Both the position numbers and the translations under genes were made by a program. Below the pieces are notes generated by a model, which saw only the letters and a list, made by a program, of their open reading frames with translations, was not told the DNA's origin and did not search any database. From Clostridium amylolyticum (GTDB taxonomy: Bacteria > Bacillota > Clostridia > Clostridiales > Clostridiaceae), in NCBI RefSeq assembly GCF_900142075.1, contig NZ_FQZO01000006.1, forward strand, positions 213,779 through 277,778: DNA of 64,000 bases. The letters run 5' to 3'. Of this stretch, positions 22,792 to 32,372 are shown piece by piece. Position 1 is the first letter of the stretch, and every line of letters starts with the position of its first letter.

Positions 22792-24837
22792 TTACCAAAA
22801 GTATATATCCCCTGTCCAAGCATTGTTGCCAGTACTATAATTAGTTACATCTACACGGTTTTCGCTAACATGGTTATAAGTTAATTGTAAGTTCCCTTTT
22901 GTGCCAGAGAATTGTATTATAGGGATATGCCCTAAGTCATGCTCTAAGATAACTGTTCCACCCGCTTGTATTGTTAGTGGCCATTTTAAATTAGGCTGTA
23001 TTCCTGGTGGTATGCTTACCTTAGCTGTGCTGTTATAACTCTGTGAGACCGCTCCTATCTCTATATCTGTATCGTAACCGCCTAGCCTTAATTTAGGTGT
23101 TAACCGTGCTATATTGACACTTTTATATTCTGCTTTCGACCCATAAGCGACGTCTATATTTACACTGTCCCCACCGCTGATATTTAACCCTATTTGGTCT
23201 TGAGCATAAGCGTTAGTTGCACTCCAATCGTTTGGCATTGCGACAATGTAGTTGTATACCTCGGAATCTAGCATTTTGTCACAACCCAAACCGTATGTTA
23301 TTCCAGGGATAATAGAACCAAGTTCGTCGATAGACGTCCCTACACGCATTAAGTGCTTATTATCTATAAAACAATCCACAGTTGATTTAGAAATTAATAT
23401 TCTTTCTTTAGAGTTAGAAGTTTTTATATTAACCCCTTCGATAGTACCACCTACAATTTGTTCTCCCTTAACAGTTAACCCATAAATAAACTCTCCGATT
23501 ATATGCCCATCCATAGTTATAGCTGTTGCAAAACTTCCGTTGATACCGTTATTACTATATCCTAGTCCTCCTAAATTCCAACGCCATACTTTTTTAGCTG
23601 TGTTGGGATCTTCTGTATCCATTATTAAAAGTTCCCCTCTACGCTTATATACGTACCCGCCTAGTGTGTTTGTTATTAAGTCCGTAGCGTTGTCTACAGC
23701 TTCTTTCCACTCTGTTTTATCTCTTGTTATTTCCTCGGATACTTTGACTAAAGTTTTTTCTACGTTGCTTAAGCTTGTTGCAAAGTCGCCTTTGAAATTA
23801 CCTAATTCTATAGAAACATATTTTTCTGTTAAACAATCGTACTTATAACTTATTACAGTAGCTTTTATCTGTATTCCTAATCTTTCATGGTTTATAGTTA
23901 CTTTGTCGTATAGATAAAGTTGCTCTAGTACCTTGTAATCTTTATATTCTTCTGTTTTAGTAAGTTCTATAAAATCTACAGAATAATTAACTTTTGGATA
24001 ATCTATTTTATCCAAGGAATATAGCTTTGTGGCTTGATTCCTCAATTCCTGGAATACCGTTTCTTCTGTAACTCCATTTTCTGCATCCACCTTTAAGTCA
24101 CTATAATGAATGTGTTGTATTTTGGGGTTAGGATATGCACTTATTATATTACTATCGATATACTTTTCCGGTAACATTAACACTGTGTCATTCTCATTTA
24201 AACCAGTTAGCATAAGTCTTGTTACTACGGAACTTGCATCCAGGTTTTCTTCTATGCTTAGAAGGTTTTTCCCATAAGATATCGTCGTACCTCTATCTTC
24301 TCCCGCCATGGTATAGATTTTTATGTTAAAATTATCTCTTTCTATTTCACCTCCCCATCTACTTAAGAAGCTGTTATCATCGTCTCCCATAATAGCTTGC
24401 ACCGGGTTTTTTCTTATATAATTCGCGGTGGATACTTTGGATATGTCGCTTACAGCTTGGAATTTATTCGGATAACTGGTATTTTTTAAAATCCAATTTA
24501 ATGCACCCGCTCCGTTTTGGTCTGTGGGTCTTACATCTTCCAAGAAGTTGTCCAGTAAATCATAGAAAATGTGTCTTGCAAAAACTTGTACATTATTCCC
24601 GGCAATTTGTTTGCGTACTATCCTAAAAAGTTGCTGTCCATATTTCGGCGTAGGTGCTTTAATTATGTTCTCTTCTAACAAGTCCCTCCATTTAGTATTG
24701 CCGAATGTTGGATATTCTAACTCTAGAAAATAATCTCCATTAAAGTTTTCGGTGACCTTGCAGGAAATACATGAATCCAGTGTATGTATGCCGTTATGTG
24801 TAAAGTCTGTTTCTTTGCTATCATATAAATTAATCAT
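22792..24837 (-). CDS. Prophage tail endopeptidase / Tal-like minor structural protein
   Basis: 681 residues from ATG at 24837, 5 bases after AGGAGGG. The N-terminal half matches the prophage endopeptidase tail family (MINLYDSKETDF opening, LYLYDKVTINHERLGIQIKA in the hub domain). The C-terminal half is beta-rich and ends with a receptor-binding-like domain. It probably forms the tail hub or tip. The start lies just inside the 3' end of the fibre gene, so the two are coupled. Confidence 0.85.
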   Translation of the reverse strand: MINLYDSKETDFTHNGIHTLDSCISCKVTENFNGDYFLELEYPTFGNTKWRDLLEENIIKAPTPKYGQQLFRIVRKQIAGNNVQVFARHIFYDLLDNFLEDVRPTDQNGAGALNWILKNTSYPNKFQAVSDISKVSTANYIRKNPVQAIMGDDDNSFLSRWGGEIERDNFNIKIYTMAGEDRGTTISYGKNLLSIEENLDASSVVTRLMLTGLNENDTVLMLPEKYIDSNIISAYPNPKIQHIHYSDLKVDAENGVTEETVFQELRNQATKLYSLDKIDYPKVNYSVDFIELTKTEEYKDYKVLEQLYLYDKVTINHERLGIQIKATVISYKYDCLTEKYVSIELGNFKGDFATSLSNVEKTLVKVSEEITRDKTEWKEAVDNATDLITNTLGGYVYKRRGELLIMDTEDPNTAKKVWRWNLGGLGYSNNGINGSFATAITMDGHIIGEFIYGLTVKGEQIVGGTIEGVNIKTSNSKERILISKSTVDCFIDNKHLMRVGTSIDELGSIIPGITYGLGCDKMLDSEVYNYIVAMPNDWSATNAYAQDQIGLNISGGDSVNIDVAYGSKAEYKSVNIARLTPKLRLGGYDTDIEIGAVSQSYNSTAKVSIPPGIQPNLKWPLTIQAGGTVILEHDLGHIPIIQFSGTKGNLQLTYNHVSENRVDVTNYSTGNNAWTGDIYFW

Positions 24838-24847
24838 GTTTTCCCTC

Positions 24848-26848
24848 CTAATTCCACCTACCAAAGGCAATAAAATTAACCGTTACTGTTGTAAATGTAT
24901 TTTTTGTAGAAATTAATTTAAACTTAACCGAACTATTGCTCCCGCCTACCATAGGTTGAGCGAAACAAATTGAATCTGATGATTTAGGAATAATAGCACA
25001 AACTGGAACGGTATACGGTGCAAAAGTCGCAGGAAAGTTCCAAGTTATTTCATCCGATTTATAAAAAGCTCCTTCTGCTGTTGACATATTCGTTCCGTAA
25101 TCGTTATTTCCGTAACAAACCATTGTCCCATCGCTAAACTTTACAAAACGTCCGTTACCCACTATTCCGCTTTCTATTACAGCTTTAGTACTTAATTCGT
25201 CTATTATTTCAGTGACTTGTCCTTGTAATCCGTATAAATCTATGTCCAAACTTTCTATATTGCTCTCTGCGGAACTTAATCTTTGTGCAATATTTAGTAT
25301 GTTCACAGATATGTCCGGGATTATATTGTTTTCTAGTACTATACTTCCATTTTTATAGACGTCTATAGCATTGTAAAACGCTGTTTGTGCTTCTGTTGGT
25401 GTTTTTAACTCGTAATAAATAGTAGTTGGATTAGCTTGCAACCATGCTTTAAATCCTGTTACATCGGGGGTAGCAAGTTTGGATTTTAAAATATTGATAC
25501 TCATTCCTGCGGCGCTATCTATAAATACACCTTCAATGTCATCCGTATAAACTCCAATCGTACTACTTGGAATAGTATCAGCTATTGGATTAGTTCCGTT
25601 CCTTTGATTAATTTTTGCTTTTTCACGAATAATCACAGTGGCAAAAGAAACGGTATCAGTATTTGATGCATTAAATGCCCATGCTTCACTACCGTTTAAA
25701 ATTATTTTCCCGATTTTTCTAGTTACCTTACCATAGATTATTTCGTCCTGTGCAAAATAACGCCCTCTTAAAGGCTCTGATAGTTGCATTTCTAACTTCT
25801 TAGATTTATACACTTCATAAGGTGTAGCCTGTTCGCCTTCTTCTAGTTGAATATTAGTTATAATTAACCATCCAAGTAAATCTGCACCACCGCCCATTCT
25901 TGCAAATTCAATGCTTATCAATCCGTTAGAAGGAGTTATAAAAGTGTATGATTGTGGACTTATATTCGTTTCAAATCTTTTAATAATGCTATCGTCAACC
26001 GTATTTCTTATGGTTGTATAATTTGTAACAGCATTACCATTTACTGTGAATTCATGTTTAAAGGTATATTTTGTATTCGGTTTTAGTTTAAAATCGTAGT
26101 ATGTTCCCTTATTATAAGTTCTTTGAGTGTAAATTTTTAAAGAATTATCTATAACAATATCGCCGTTTACAAATTGTCTTGGCTTATTTATATCAAATAA
26201 GTTTTTACCCACACTTTTAACTAAGATTTTATTTCCCTCTTGCTCCCCTACAGATTTAACCCCATCAAACCACCTAATATTTTCTTTGCACCATTCTAAA
26301 GTAGGCTCTTTACCTGCACCAAACAGCATTGTTAAATTAACAGCTATAACCTCTTTTATGTATATATTGTCCCATCCGCTGTCCCTAAAGTCTCTTATTT
26401 GTACATACGCATTAGTAGAATTAACAGAACTAATCCCGGAAAGCCTTTCGTACTGTCCGCTGCCGGTATGATTCACCATGTCCCCTGCCATTAAGTGTAC
26501 TAGGTTACTAGTGCTTTTTATATAGGCACTAATATATACTTTGTCAGTTTCTTTTTTTTTAATTTGTTGGTCTGCTCTTGCATATTTTGCGGTAGCAAGT
26601 AGCACGCCAGTTTGTCCATCATTGGTTAATGTCCCCCCACTAGTTCTCCACCCTGCAACGCCATTGGTAAAGCCGCCGTTTACGACTTCATTTTTTAATG
26701 TCCTTCCTTTTATATTGCTTACAATAGCCTTGCTATCATTGTTAACATCAACTTTGGTAAACGCATTCCTGGTGTTTATAATCTTTATATTGCTTTCGTC
26801 TAATTCATTTATGTATTTTAATAATTGTTCCTGCGTGTTTATAGCCAT
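24848..26848 (-). CDS. Tail fibre / receptor-binding protein
   Basis: 666 residues. The first ~180 contain a carbohydrate-binding-like beta region (NGGFTNGVAGWRTSGGTLTN), then long beta-rich segments of the kind seen in phage fibre shafts (KNLFDINKPRQFVNGDIVID). A short helical stretch (SSAESNIESLDIDLYGLQGQ) precedes a C-terminal knob. It probably helps recognise the host surface. The ATG has AAAGGAGGG upstream. Confidence 0.8.
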   Translation of the reverse strand: MAINTQEQLLKYINELDESNIKIINTRNAFTKVDVNNDSKAIVSNIKGRTLKNEVVNGGFTNGVAGWRTSGGTLTNDGQTGVLLATAKYARADQQIKKKETDKVYISAYIKSTSNLVHLMAGDMVNHTGSGQYERLSGISSVNSTNAYVQIRDFRDSGWDNIYIKEVIAVNLTMLFGAGKEPTLEWCKENIRWFDGVKSVGEQEGNKILVKSVGKNLFDINKPRQFVNGDIVIDNSLKIYTQRTYNKGTYYDFKLKPNTKYTFKHEFTVNGNAVTNYTTIRNTVDDSIIKRFETNISPQSYTFITPSNGLISIEFARMGGGADLLGWLIITNIQLEEGEQATPYEVYKSKKLEMQLSEPLRGRYFAQDEIIYGKVTRKIGKIILNGSEAWAFNASNTDTVSFATVIIREKAKINQRNGTNPIADTIPSSTIGVYTDDIEGVFIDSAAGMSINILKSKLATPDVTGFKAWLQANPTTIYYELKTPTEAQTAFYNAIDVYKNGSIVLENNIIPDISVNILNIAQRLSSAESNIESLDIDLYGLQGQVTEIIDELSTKAVIESGIVGNGRFVKFSDGTMVCYGNNDYGTNMSTAEGAFYKSDEITWNFPATFAPYTVPVCAIIPKSSDSICFAQPMVGGSNSSVKFKLISTKNTFTTVTVNFIAFGRWN

Positions 26849-26860
26849 ATTATCCCTCCT

Positions 26861-28006
26861 TTAAACTATCGGTGTATTTATGTAGGATTTATTTATTACC
26901 ACCCTAACAAGCATTTGCTCGTAGGTTTTTAACAGAACGGTATTGTCGTCTATTACGGTACATACTTTAATTATTTCTTTCCACTCCTGGTTATATACAC
27001 TTATTACTAAATTCACGCTCTCTAAGTTATGCTTAAAGTTGCACTCCCATAATCCGGATTGTTCGTTATAAACAAAAGCATCTGCCGCAATTATGAATGT
27101 TTTATTGCTAGCTTCTTCTATTTTATTTAATGCTGTTGTCGCTTCTTGTACAGCCGCATTAAGCAAAGGAATAACTTCTTTACCTTTAGTTGTGCTGTCC
27201 TTTAACTCTAAATTTACAGCTTTACCTTCCGCTGTATTAGCCACCAAAATTTCATTTGTCGACTTGCCTTCTGCGGTATTATTTTGTAGTTGAGTATTTA
27301 CGGTTTTCCCTTCTGATATATTTACAATTAAATCTTCATTTGTTGACTTGCCTTCTGCGGTGTTAGTTTTTAGTTGTGCATCTACCGCTTTACCTTCTGC
27401 TGTACTTTTTACTAAGGTAGTGTTTACTGTTTTCCCTTCTGTAATATTTCTTTGTAATTGGGCATCTGTATTTTTGGCTTCTGCTGTATTGCTTATTAAA
27501 TCTTCATTGACGTTTTTACCCTCTGCAATAGTAGCTTTTAATACTTTGTTAACCTCTCCGGCTATTCCTACCTGTTCTTTTGCTTCTTCTATGTCGTTTA
27601 ACGCTTCTATTAAAGCTGTAAACTCATTACTTGACTCTATAGAACTATCGTTTCTAAGTGTTTTGTAGACCCTAACTATAAACCCCCTGCTTGTTGCTAG
27701 TCCGCTGTCATTAAATATAGATAATTCACACTCTACATTCCCTTGAACAGCCAAGGTTTGAGAGGTTAGAGGAATTTTTACTTTTCCTTCTTTAGCGTTT
27801 AGAATCTCTACAGAATTAAATATTTCGTGTTTGTCGGGTTTTAATGCGTAAAATTTTACTTGGTATCCCGTTAAATCTACCGCCATCCCTCTATCTGTGA
27901 CATATCCTTCTATAAAGCGTGTATTTACATCTAATTGCTTCGCATCTACAAGCACACAGTTTTTATTGTATAAATCTAAATATATTTGTTTAGTTATATT
28001 TATCAC
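26861..28006 (-). CDS. BppU-like baseplate upper protein with nine 14-residue repeats
   Basis: The N-terminal ~115 residues resemble the BppU baseplate domain (DVNTRFIEGYVTDRGMAVDL). They are followed by about nine tandem 14-residue units of the pattern NTAEGKxxNxxLxx, probably a trimeric coiled rod, and a C-terminal beta domain. GTG at 28006 lies 7 bases after GGAGGT and overlaps the Dit stop by 4 bp. The repeats may vary in number among phages and set fibre length. Confidence 0.85.
   Translation of the reverse strand: MINITKQIYLDLYNKNCVLVDAKQLDVNTRFIEGYVTDRGMAVDLTGYQVKFYALKPDKHEIFNSVEILNAKEGKVKIPLTSQTLAVQGNVECELSIFNDSGLATSRGFIVRVYKTLRNDSSIESSNEFTALIEALNDIEEAKEQVGIAGEVNKVLKATIAEGKNVNEDLISNTAEAKNTDAQLQRNITEGKTVNTTLVKSTAEGKAVDAQLKTNTAEGKSTNEDLIVNISEGKTVNTQLQNNTAEGKSTNEILVANTAEGKAVNLELKDSTTKGKEVIPLLNAAVQEATTALNKIEEASNKTFIIAADAFVYNEQSGLWECNFKHNLESVNLVISVYNQEWKEIIKVCTVIDDNTVLLKTYEQMLVRVVINKSYINTPIV
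27160..27540. repeat. 42-bp coding tandem repeats in the baseplate gene
   Basis: About nine diverged 42-bp units encode the NTAEGK-type motif. The units keep reading frame, so change in number would alter rod length without disrupting the protein. Confidence 0.85.
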
Positions 28007-28695
28007 AGTAAATACCTCCATTCGGGTTTAATTTCTATTTTAGTAACATTTCCCGACCACAATATTTTATTGTCGCCTGGGTTTAAAACAGGAAAGTTGC
28101 CTAAAATTTTATTGTTAAGTGGTAATTGTTCCTTATAAGCTGATTTTAAAGGAGTATTTATAGTAATAAAATTCGCTACTTCTTTTAATATAAGATTGGT
28201 TTCGCCTATAGTTAAGTTAATATTTCCGCTACCATACAATGTTATTACAGGTTCGGAAAAATATGTTCCGGGATTAAAGATTGTGGCTTGATTAGTCAAG
28301 TAAATAGTGTCGGTAAAATCCATGTAAGCAAAAGGTTCTAACCTAAAAGTTAACTGGAATTCTCCGTGCTCTGCTATCTCATTCACTATATCCCCCATTT
28401 TCACAAATTTTATTTTGTAAAAAACGTCGGGTTCTTCTTCTAATACTAGTTTTTTTGCATTTATTAGCAGCGCTTTAAATTTTCGCATTTTCATTCTAAT
28501 ATTTTCTTCATCTAATAAGTTGAAATTAATAGGAAGCTCTATATCTCTCCAGTTCCCTTTTTCCGTTAAACTCCCATCCCTTCCATCTACTTCATAAATT
28601 TTTAAAGTTTGTTCTGCTGAAGGTATAGCCGGCCTTTCGACTGAGCATATGCCAAATTCTTCTCTTAAGCTGATACAGTCGATTAATATGTCCAT
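28003..28695 (-). CDS. Distal tail protein (Dit)
   Basis: 230 residues. It lies directly between the tape measure gene and BppU gene, as in siphoviruses. The N-terminal part with EVDGRDGSLTEKGNW and a C-terminal galectin-like beta domain (GSGNINLTIGETNLILK) fit the phage tail/Dit family. It forms the ring joining tail tube to baseplate. Confidence 0.85.
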   Translation of the reverse strand: MDILIDCISLREEFGICSVERPAIPSAEQTLKIYEVDGRDGSLTEKGNWRDIELPINFNLLDEENIRMKMRKFKALLINAKKLVLEEEPDVFYKIKFVKMGDIVNEIAEHGEFQLTFRLEPFAYMDFTDTIYLTNQATIFNPGTYFSEPVITLYGSGNINLTIGETNLILKEVANFITINTPLKSAYKEQLPLNNKILGNFPVLNPGDNKILWSGNVTKIEIKPEWRYLL

Positions 28696-28697
28696 GC

Positions 28698-31600
28698 CTA
28701 CTTATACCCCCTCGCTAAATTGTTATCTGTGTAACGATTATTCATTTTAAACATTATTTTATCTACTAGCCTATCCGTATCCGCTGGTGTGCTGTTCTCG
28801 GCGTTAATTATAAACTGAACATTATTATTATTTGTAGAAGCGTAATTTGCAATGCTCTCTCCTTTTACGTAAGGCGTTGTTGTGTTATTAGGTGACATAG
28901 CACCTGTAACAGCATTAACTACGTTTGTAGCCGCTTTTTGAGCTAATTTAATTTTATCTTCCATACCTATAGCCAGTCCCTCGGTATTATATTCTCCTAT
29001 CTCCATCATTACCCTGGAAGGTGAATGAGTGTCAAAGCCTTTTCTGAACCCCTCTGAAACTTTATCTGTGAACCAAGCCACTTTATTTTTTAGCCATCCC
29101 CAACCGCCAAAGATACCATCCCACAAACCTTGTATCATATCTTTACCAATCTGCTTCATGTCTTCGGGAATACCTTTCATCCACTTTATTAACCCGTCCT
29201 TATATTCTATAGCAGCGTTGATACCTTCGTCTTTCATGTTTATTGCAAAAGTTTTTAATTTATCTATCGTTTTACCTAACCACTCCCATATGCGCCATGG
29301 CAAAGATTTAAACCAATCTATTATACCCGCTATGGTTTTTCTAGCACCTTCTGCGGCACTATTATAAGTGTCAACCGCCCACTGTTTTATATTGTTATAA
29401 GTATTTACCAACCACAGCCAAACTTCTCCTGGTAACTTCTTAAACCAATCCACTACAGCAAAGTAAACATTTTTACAAGTTTCAATAAAGGCGTTCCACG
29501 TGTCTATTCCCCATTGCTTAATATTGTTATAAGTATTTACTAACCACGTCCAAACCTCTCCTGGAAGTTTTTGAAACCACTCTACAACGGAGTTATAAAC
29601 ATTAACACATGTTTCCACGAATTTATTCCAGGTATCCACCGCCCATTTTGCAACTATGCCAAAGAATTCTCCTAACGCAAGTGCTATATTTTCTGGAAGT
29701 TTAAAAAACCATTCTTTCATGTTTTCAATCCACTCCGGAATAGTTATTAAAAAGAAGTCCTTTATAGCTTGCCACCCATCCGTAAACTTTTGTTTTATCC
29801 ATATCCAAAAATCTACAAAATATTGAGGTATTCCGTTAAACCATTCCATTAAGGCATTCCACCCTTCAGGAAGTTTAACTGTTACTAAGTCCACAAGCCA
29901 TGCCCAAAAGTTTGCTATAGCTTGTTTTATACTGTTCCATATTTCAATTACTTTTTTTCTAAAGTTTTCGTTAGTTTTCCATAGGTATATAAACCCTGCC
30001 GCAAGTGCCGCGATAACACCTATAACAATTAGTACAGGCATAGATATCCCTGCTAAAGCTATTTTTACAGCTACTAAAGCTTTTTTTATCGTCGCCCATA
30101 CTGCAACAAAAGTTTTGCCTAATGCGGATAATTTAGCACCAATACCAAAGGCTTTAAGCTTAGCAATCAAAGGCGCAATCTTCCCTGCTAATATAAATAT
30201 TTTACTAATTCCATTTGCTATCCCACCTATAAACATAATAATGGGACCTATAGCCGCCGCTATTCCTCCTAAAGTAACGATTAACTTTTTAACCCCAGGA
30301 CTCAATTCCTTAAACCATGCATTAAATTCTTTTGCTTTATCCCCTAGCCACTTTATAGCAGGCGCTAGCACTTCGAATATGCTTTCAGCTAAGTCTTTTA
30401 AGGCTAAGTTTAAGTTGTTCATAGCTACTTTCATTTGGTCGGGCGGGTCTTGGGTTCCTTCGAAAGTGTCTTTTACTGTACCTTCGAACTCTTCCATTTT
30501 AAAGCCGAATTTATCTAGCTGTATTCTGCCTTCTCTTATAGCTGTAGACATTTCTGTCGCACCTCTAGCACCAAATACCCTAGAAGCTTCTTCCAATGCT
30601 TCTGTGTCTGTCTTGGCTTCTTTTATCTTCTTAACGCTCTCCTGTAATCCTTCTGTCATGCTTTTACCTTCTTTTGCGTAGGTAACTGTAGCTTTTTTTA
30701 ATGCGGTTAGCGCTGTTTCGGAATTTACTCCGTTTGCTTCAAACTCGGATAAAAGTATAATGCTATCTTCTAAGTTAAATCCCATAGATTTTAAAGCCGC
30801 ACCGTTTTGCTGTATACTATCCATTAGCTTGTCTACGCTTATCCCAGTGGATTGACCCGACATAGTAATCATGTCTAACAATAAAGGTGCTTTGCTACTG
30901 TCTATATTCCACTGTTGCATAAGCCTGTTAGTTTTGCCTATAGATGCGTTTAAATCAGTGTCGTTAATTTCTGCAAACATAAGAAAGTCTTTTGAAAGAG
31001 ATTGAAGTGCTTCTCCTGTAAGGCCGAACCTGGTATTAACTTCTCCCACAGCGGTTCCCACAGCTTCTGCTGCAAAAGGCATAGAACCATATATATCATT
31101 GAATACACTTTCAAACTCTGTCATAGCTTCGCCTGTTGCTCCGGTTTTAACCGTTATGGTGTCTAGCCCGCTATCTACTTCATTAAACGCTAGCATACTA
31201 GCTGTACCCACAGCCATTATAGGAACTGTTACATTTTTAAAAAACCCCTTGCCTATATTTGTTGCTTTTTCTCCAAAGGCACCAACTTTATTTCCCGCTT
31301 CTTCCAGGCTTTTACCATAGTCTTTAACTTTGCTTTGACTATCTTTAAATGCATCATTGGCCAGTTTAACTTCATTTGCTAGTTTTTGTTCCGCTATCTG
31401 TGCATTTAATAGTTTTCCTTCTAAACTTTTAACTTCTGTGGAATTTTCTCCGTAAGTAGCTTTTGCTTTATCTAATTGCGCTCTAGTTTCTTCTACAGAT
31501 TTTTTTGCTAAATCTTGCGCTTTGCTTAAATAGTCCACTTTACTTTTTAGCTTATCGGATTCACTTCCATTTAATTTTAGTTGTTCCTGCTCTAACTTAA

Positions 31601-31709
31601 ATTCCTTTGTAAGCTTGGAAGTTTCTTCCCTCATTTGATTCATAGAAGAATTGAATTCTTGGTTAAAGACACTAAATTTTACTTTTATTTCGTTATTCCC
31701 TTTAGCCAT
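28698..31709 (-). CDS. Tape measure protein
   Basis: 1003 residues. The N-terminal region is coiled-coil, followed by the TP901-type tape-measure core (about residues 150-420), two hydrophobic segments (about 490-600) and a tryptophan-rich repetitive region. A conserved phage end domain (THSPSRVMMEIGEYNTEGLA) follows. It sets tail length and is ejected with DNA. At about 1.5 Angstrom per residue a tail near 150 nm is implied. Good AGAGGAGGG Shine-Dalgarno sequence. Confidence 0.94.
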   Translation of the reverse strand: MAKGNNEIKVKFSVFNQEFNSSMNQMREETSKLTKEFKLEQEQLKLNGSESDKLKSKVDYLSKAQDLAKKSVEETRAQLDKAKATYGENSTEVKSLEGKLLNAQIAEQKLANEVKLANDAFKDSQSKVKDYGKSLEEAGNKVGAFGEKATNIGKGFFKNVTVPIMAVGTASMLAFNEVDSGLDTITVKTGATGEAMTEFESVFNDIYGSMPFAAEAVGTAVGEVNTRFGLTGEALQSLSKDFLMFAEINDTDLNASIGKTNRLMQQWNIDSSKAPLLLDMITMSGQSTGISVDKLMDSIQQNGAALKSMGFNLEDSIILLSEFEANGVNSETALTALKKATVTYAKEGKSMTEGLQESVKKIKEAKTDTEALEEASRVFGARGATEMSTAIREGRIQLDKFGFKMEEFEGTVKDTFEGTQDPPDQMKVAMNNLNLALKDLAESIFEVLAPAIKWLGDKAKEFNAWFKELSPGVKKLIVTLGGIAAAIGPIIMFIGGIANGISKIFILAGKIAPLIAKLKAFGIGAKLSALGKTFVAVWATIKKALVAVKIALAGISMPVLIVIGVIAALAAGFIYLWKTNENFRKKVIEIWNSIKQAIANFWAWLVDLVTVKLPEGWNALMEWFNGIPQYFVDFWIWIKQKFTDGWQAIKDFFLITIPEWIENMKEWFFKLPENIALALGEFFGIVAKWAVDTWNKFVETCVNVYNSVVEWFQKLPGEVWTWLVNTYNNIKQWGIDTWNAFIETCKNVYFAVVDWFKKLPGEVWLWLVNTYNNIKQWAVDTYNSAAEGARKTIAGIIDWFKSLPWRIWEWLGKTIDKLKTFAINMKDEGINAAIEYKDGLIKWMKGIPEDMKQIGKDMIQGLWDGIFGGWGWLKNKVAWFTDKVSEGFRKGFDTHSPSRVMMEIGEYNTEGLAIGMEDKIKLAQKAATNVVNAVTGAMSPNNTTTPYVKGESIANYASTNNNNVQFIINAENSTPADTDRLVDKIMFKMNNRYTDNNLARGYK
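29250..29644. repeat. 132-bp (44-residue) tandem repeats in the tape measure gene
   Basis: Two nearly identical 44-residue units and a degenerate third, each carrying KLPGEVWxWLVNTYNNIKQW. The unit is four times 11, matching the 11-residue spacing of aromatic residues known in tape-measure proteins. Confidence 0.8.
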
Positions 31710-31723
31710 ATATACCCTCCTCT

Positions 31724-31905
31724 CTATTCTGTAATAGGATTATTAGCCCATGCATCATAAGCTTGCTTATTTTCTGCTACTCTCTCCACTTCTTCTATAG
31801 GTGCGTGCCAAAAAAAATCCTCCCCTATATTTAAAATAAGCACATAAAGGGTATATAAATCCTCCATGTGCTGTATTTGAAACTTAGGGGGTTTTACTTT
31901 TTTTT
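31724..31905 (-). CDS. Tail assembly chaperone, -1 frameshift extension (gpT-like)
   Basis: After the slippery A-run the -1 frame continues for about 58 codons (VKPPKFQIQHMEDLYTLYV ... NNPITE) to TAG at 31724. It has no ribosome binding site of its own. The content, with many aromatic and acidic residues, is typical of the T part of G-GT proteins that recruit tape measure protein. Confidence 0.8.
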
Positions 31906-32352
31906 ATCTTTTCGATTACCTTTTGTAGCTTTTGCAAATCCATTAGCAAAGCCATTTCCTTCTTTATTGACCAACCCTATAACCAACTCCATGTAAGTGC
32001 TTAGTGTTTCGGTATAGTCTCCATGGTATTGTTGTAGAAATTCATCATAAGTTAATTCGATATTTTTATTTGCCCCTCTTATTCCTATATATATTGTTTT
32101 TAGGCATTTTTCTTCATCAACTTTATTCAGAACCTCTTCTGTATTAACTTCCTTACCGTCAGATTTTATAGCAATGTCCAAAAGGTCATTCACAAGAGAG
32201 TTCTGTATAATATTTTCTCTCTGTGCCTGTGCTATCGCAAAATTTGTTAACATACATGGAACACGCCTTTCATTTTCTACTACTTCTATAAACTCGCCTT
32301 CATGTTCCACTATTCTTCTTTCAGATAATGTTATTACTTGTATTTTAGCCAT
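31894..32352 (-). CDS. Tail assembly chaperone (gpG-like)
   Basis: 152 residues between the tail tube and tape measure genes, the fixed place of the G/GT pair. It ends GNRKDKKK immediately at a run of eight A bases, where a fraction of ribosomes should slip by -1 to make a longer GT product. ATG at 32352 follows AAGGGGG. Confidence 0.88.
   Translation of the reverse strand: MAKIQVITLSERRIVEHEGEFIEVVENERRVPCMLTNFAIAQAQRENIIQNSLVNDLLDIAIKSDGKEVNTEEVLNKVDEEKCLKTIYIGIRGANKNIELTYDEFLQQYHGDYTETLSTYMELVIGLVNKEGNGFANGFAKATKGNRKDKKK
31897..31905 (-). other. Programmed -1 frameshift slippery site
   Basis: The mRNA reads GAT AAA AAA AAG TAA. Slippage by -1 on the A-run avoids the stop and enters the open extension. 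Confidence 0.8.
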
Positions 32353-32372
32353 TCGTAAACCCCCTTAATATA

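Noticed and set aside
27160..27540. CRISPR-like periodicity
   Set aside because: The 42-bp units keep reading frame, encode a protein repeat and have no unique spacers.
30115..30681. Rightward 188-codon open frame
   Set aside because: It is antisense to the tape measure gene, has no binding site and its composition mirrors the reverse of the real protein.
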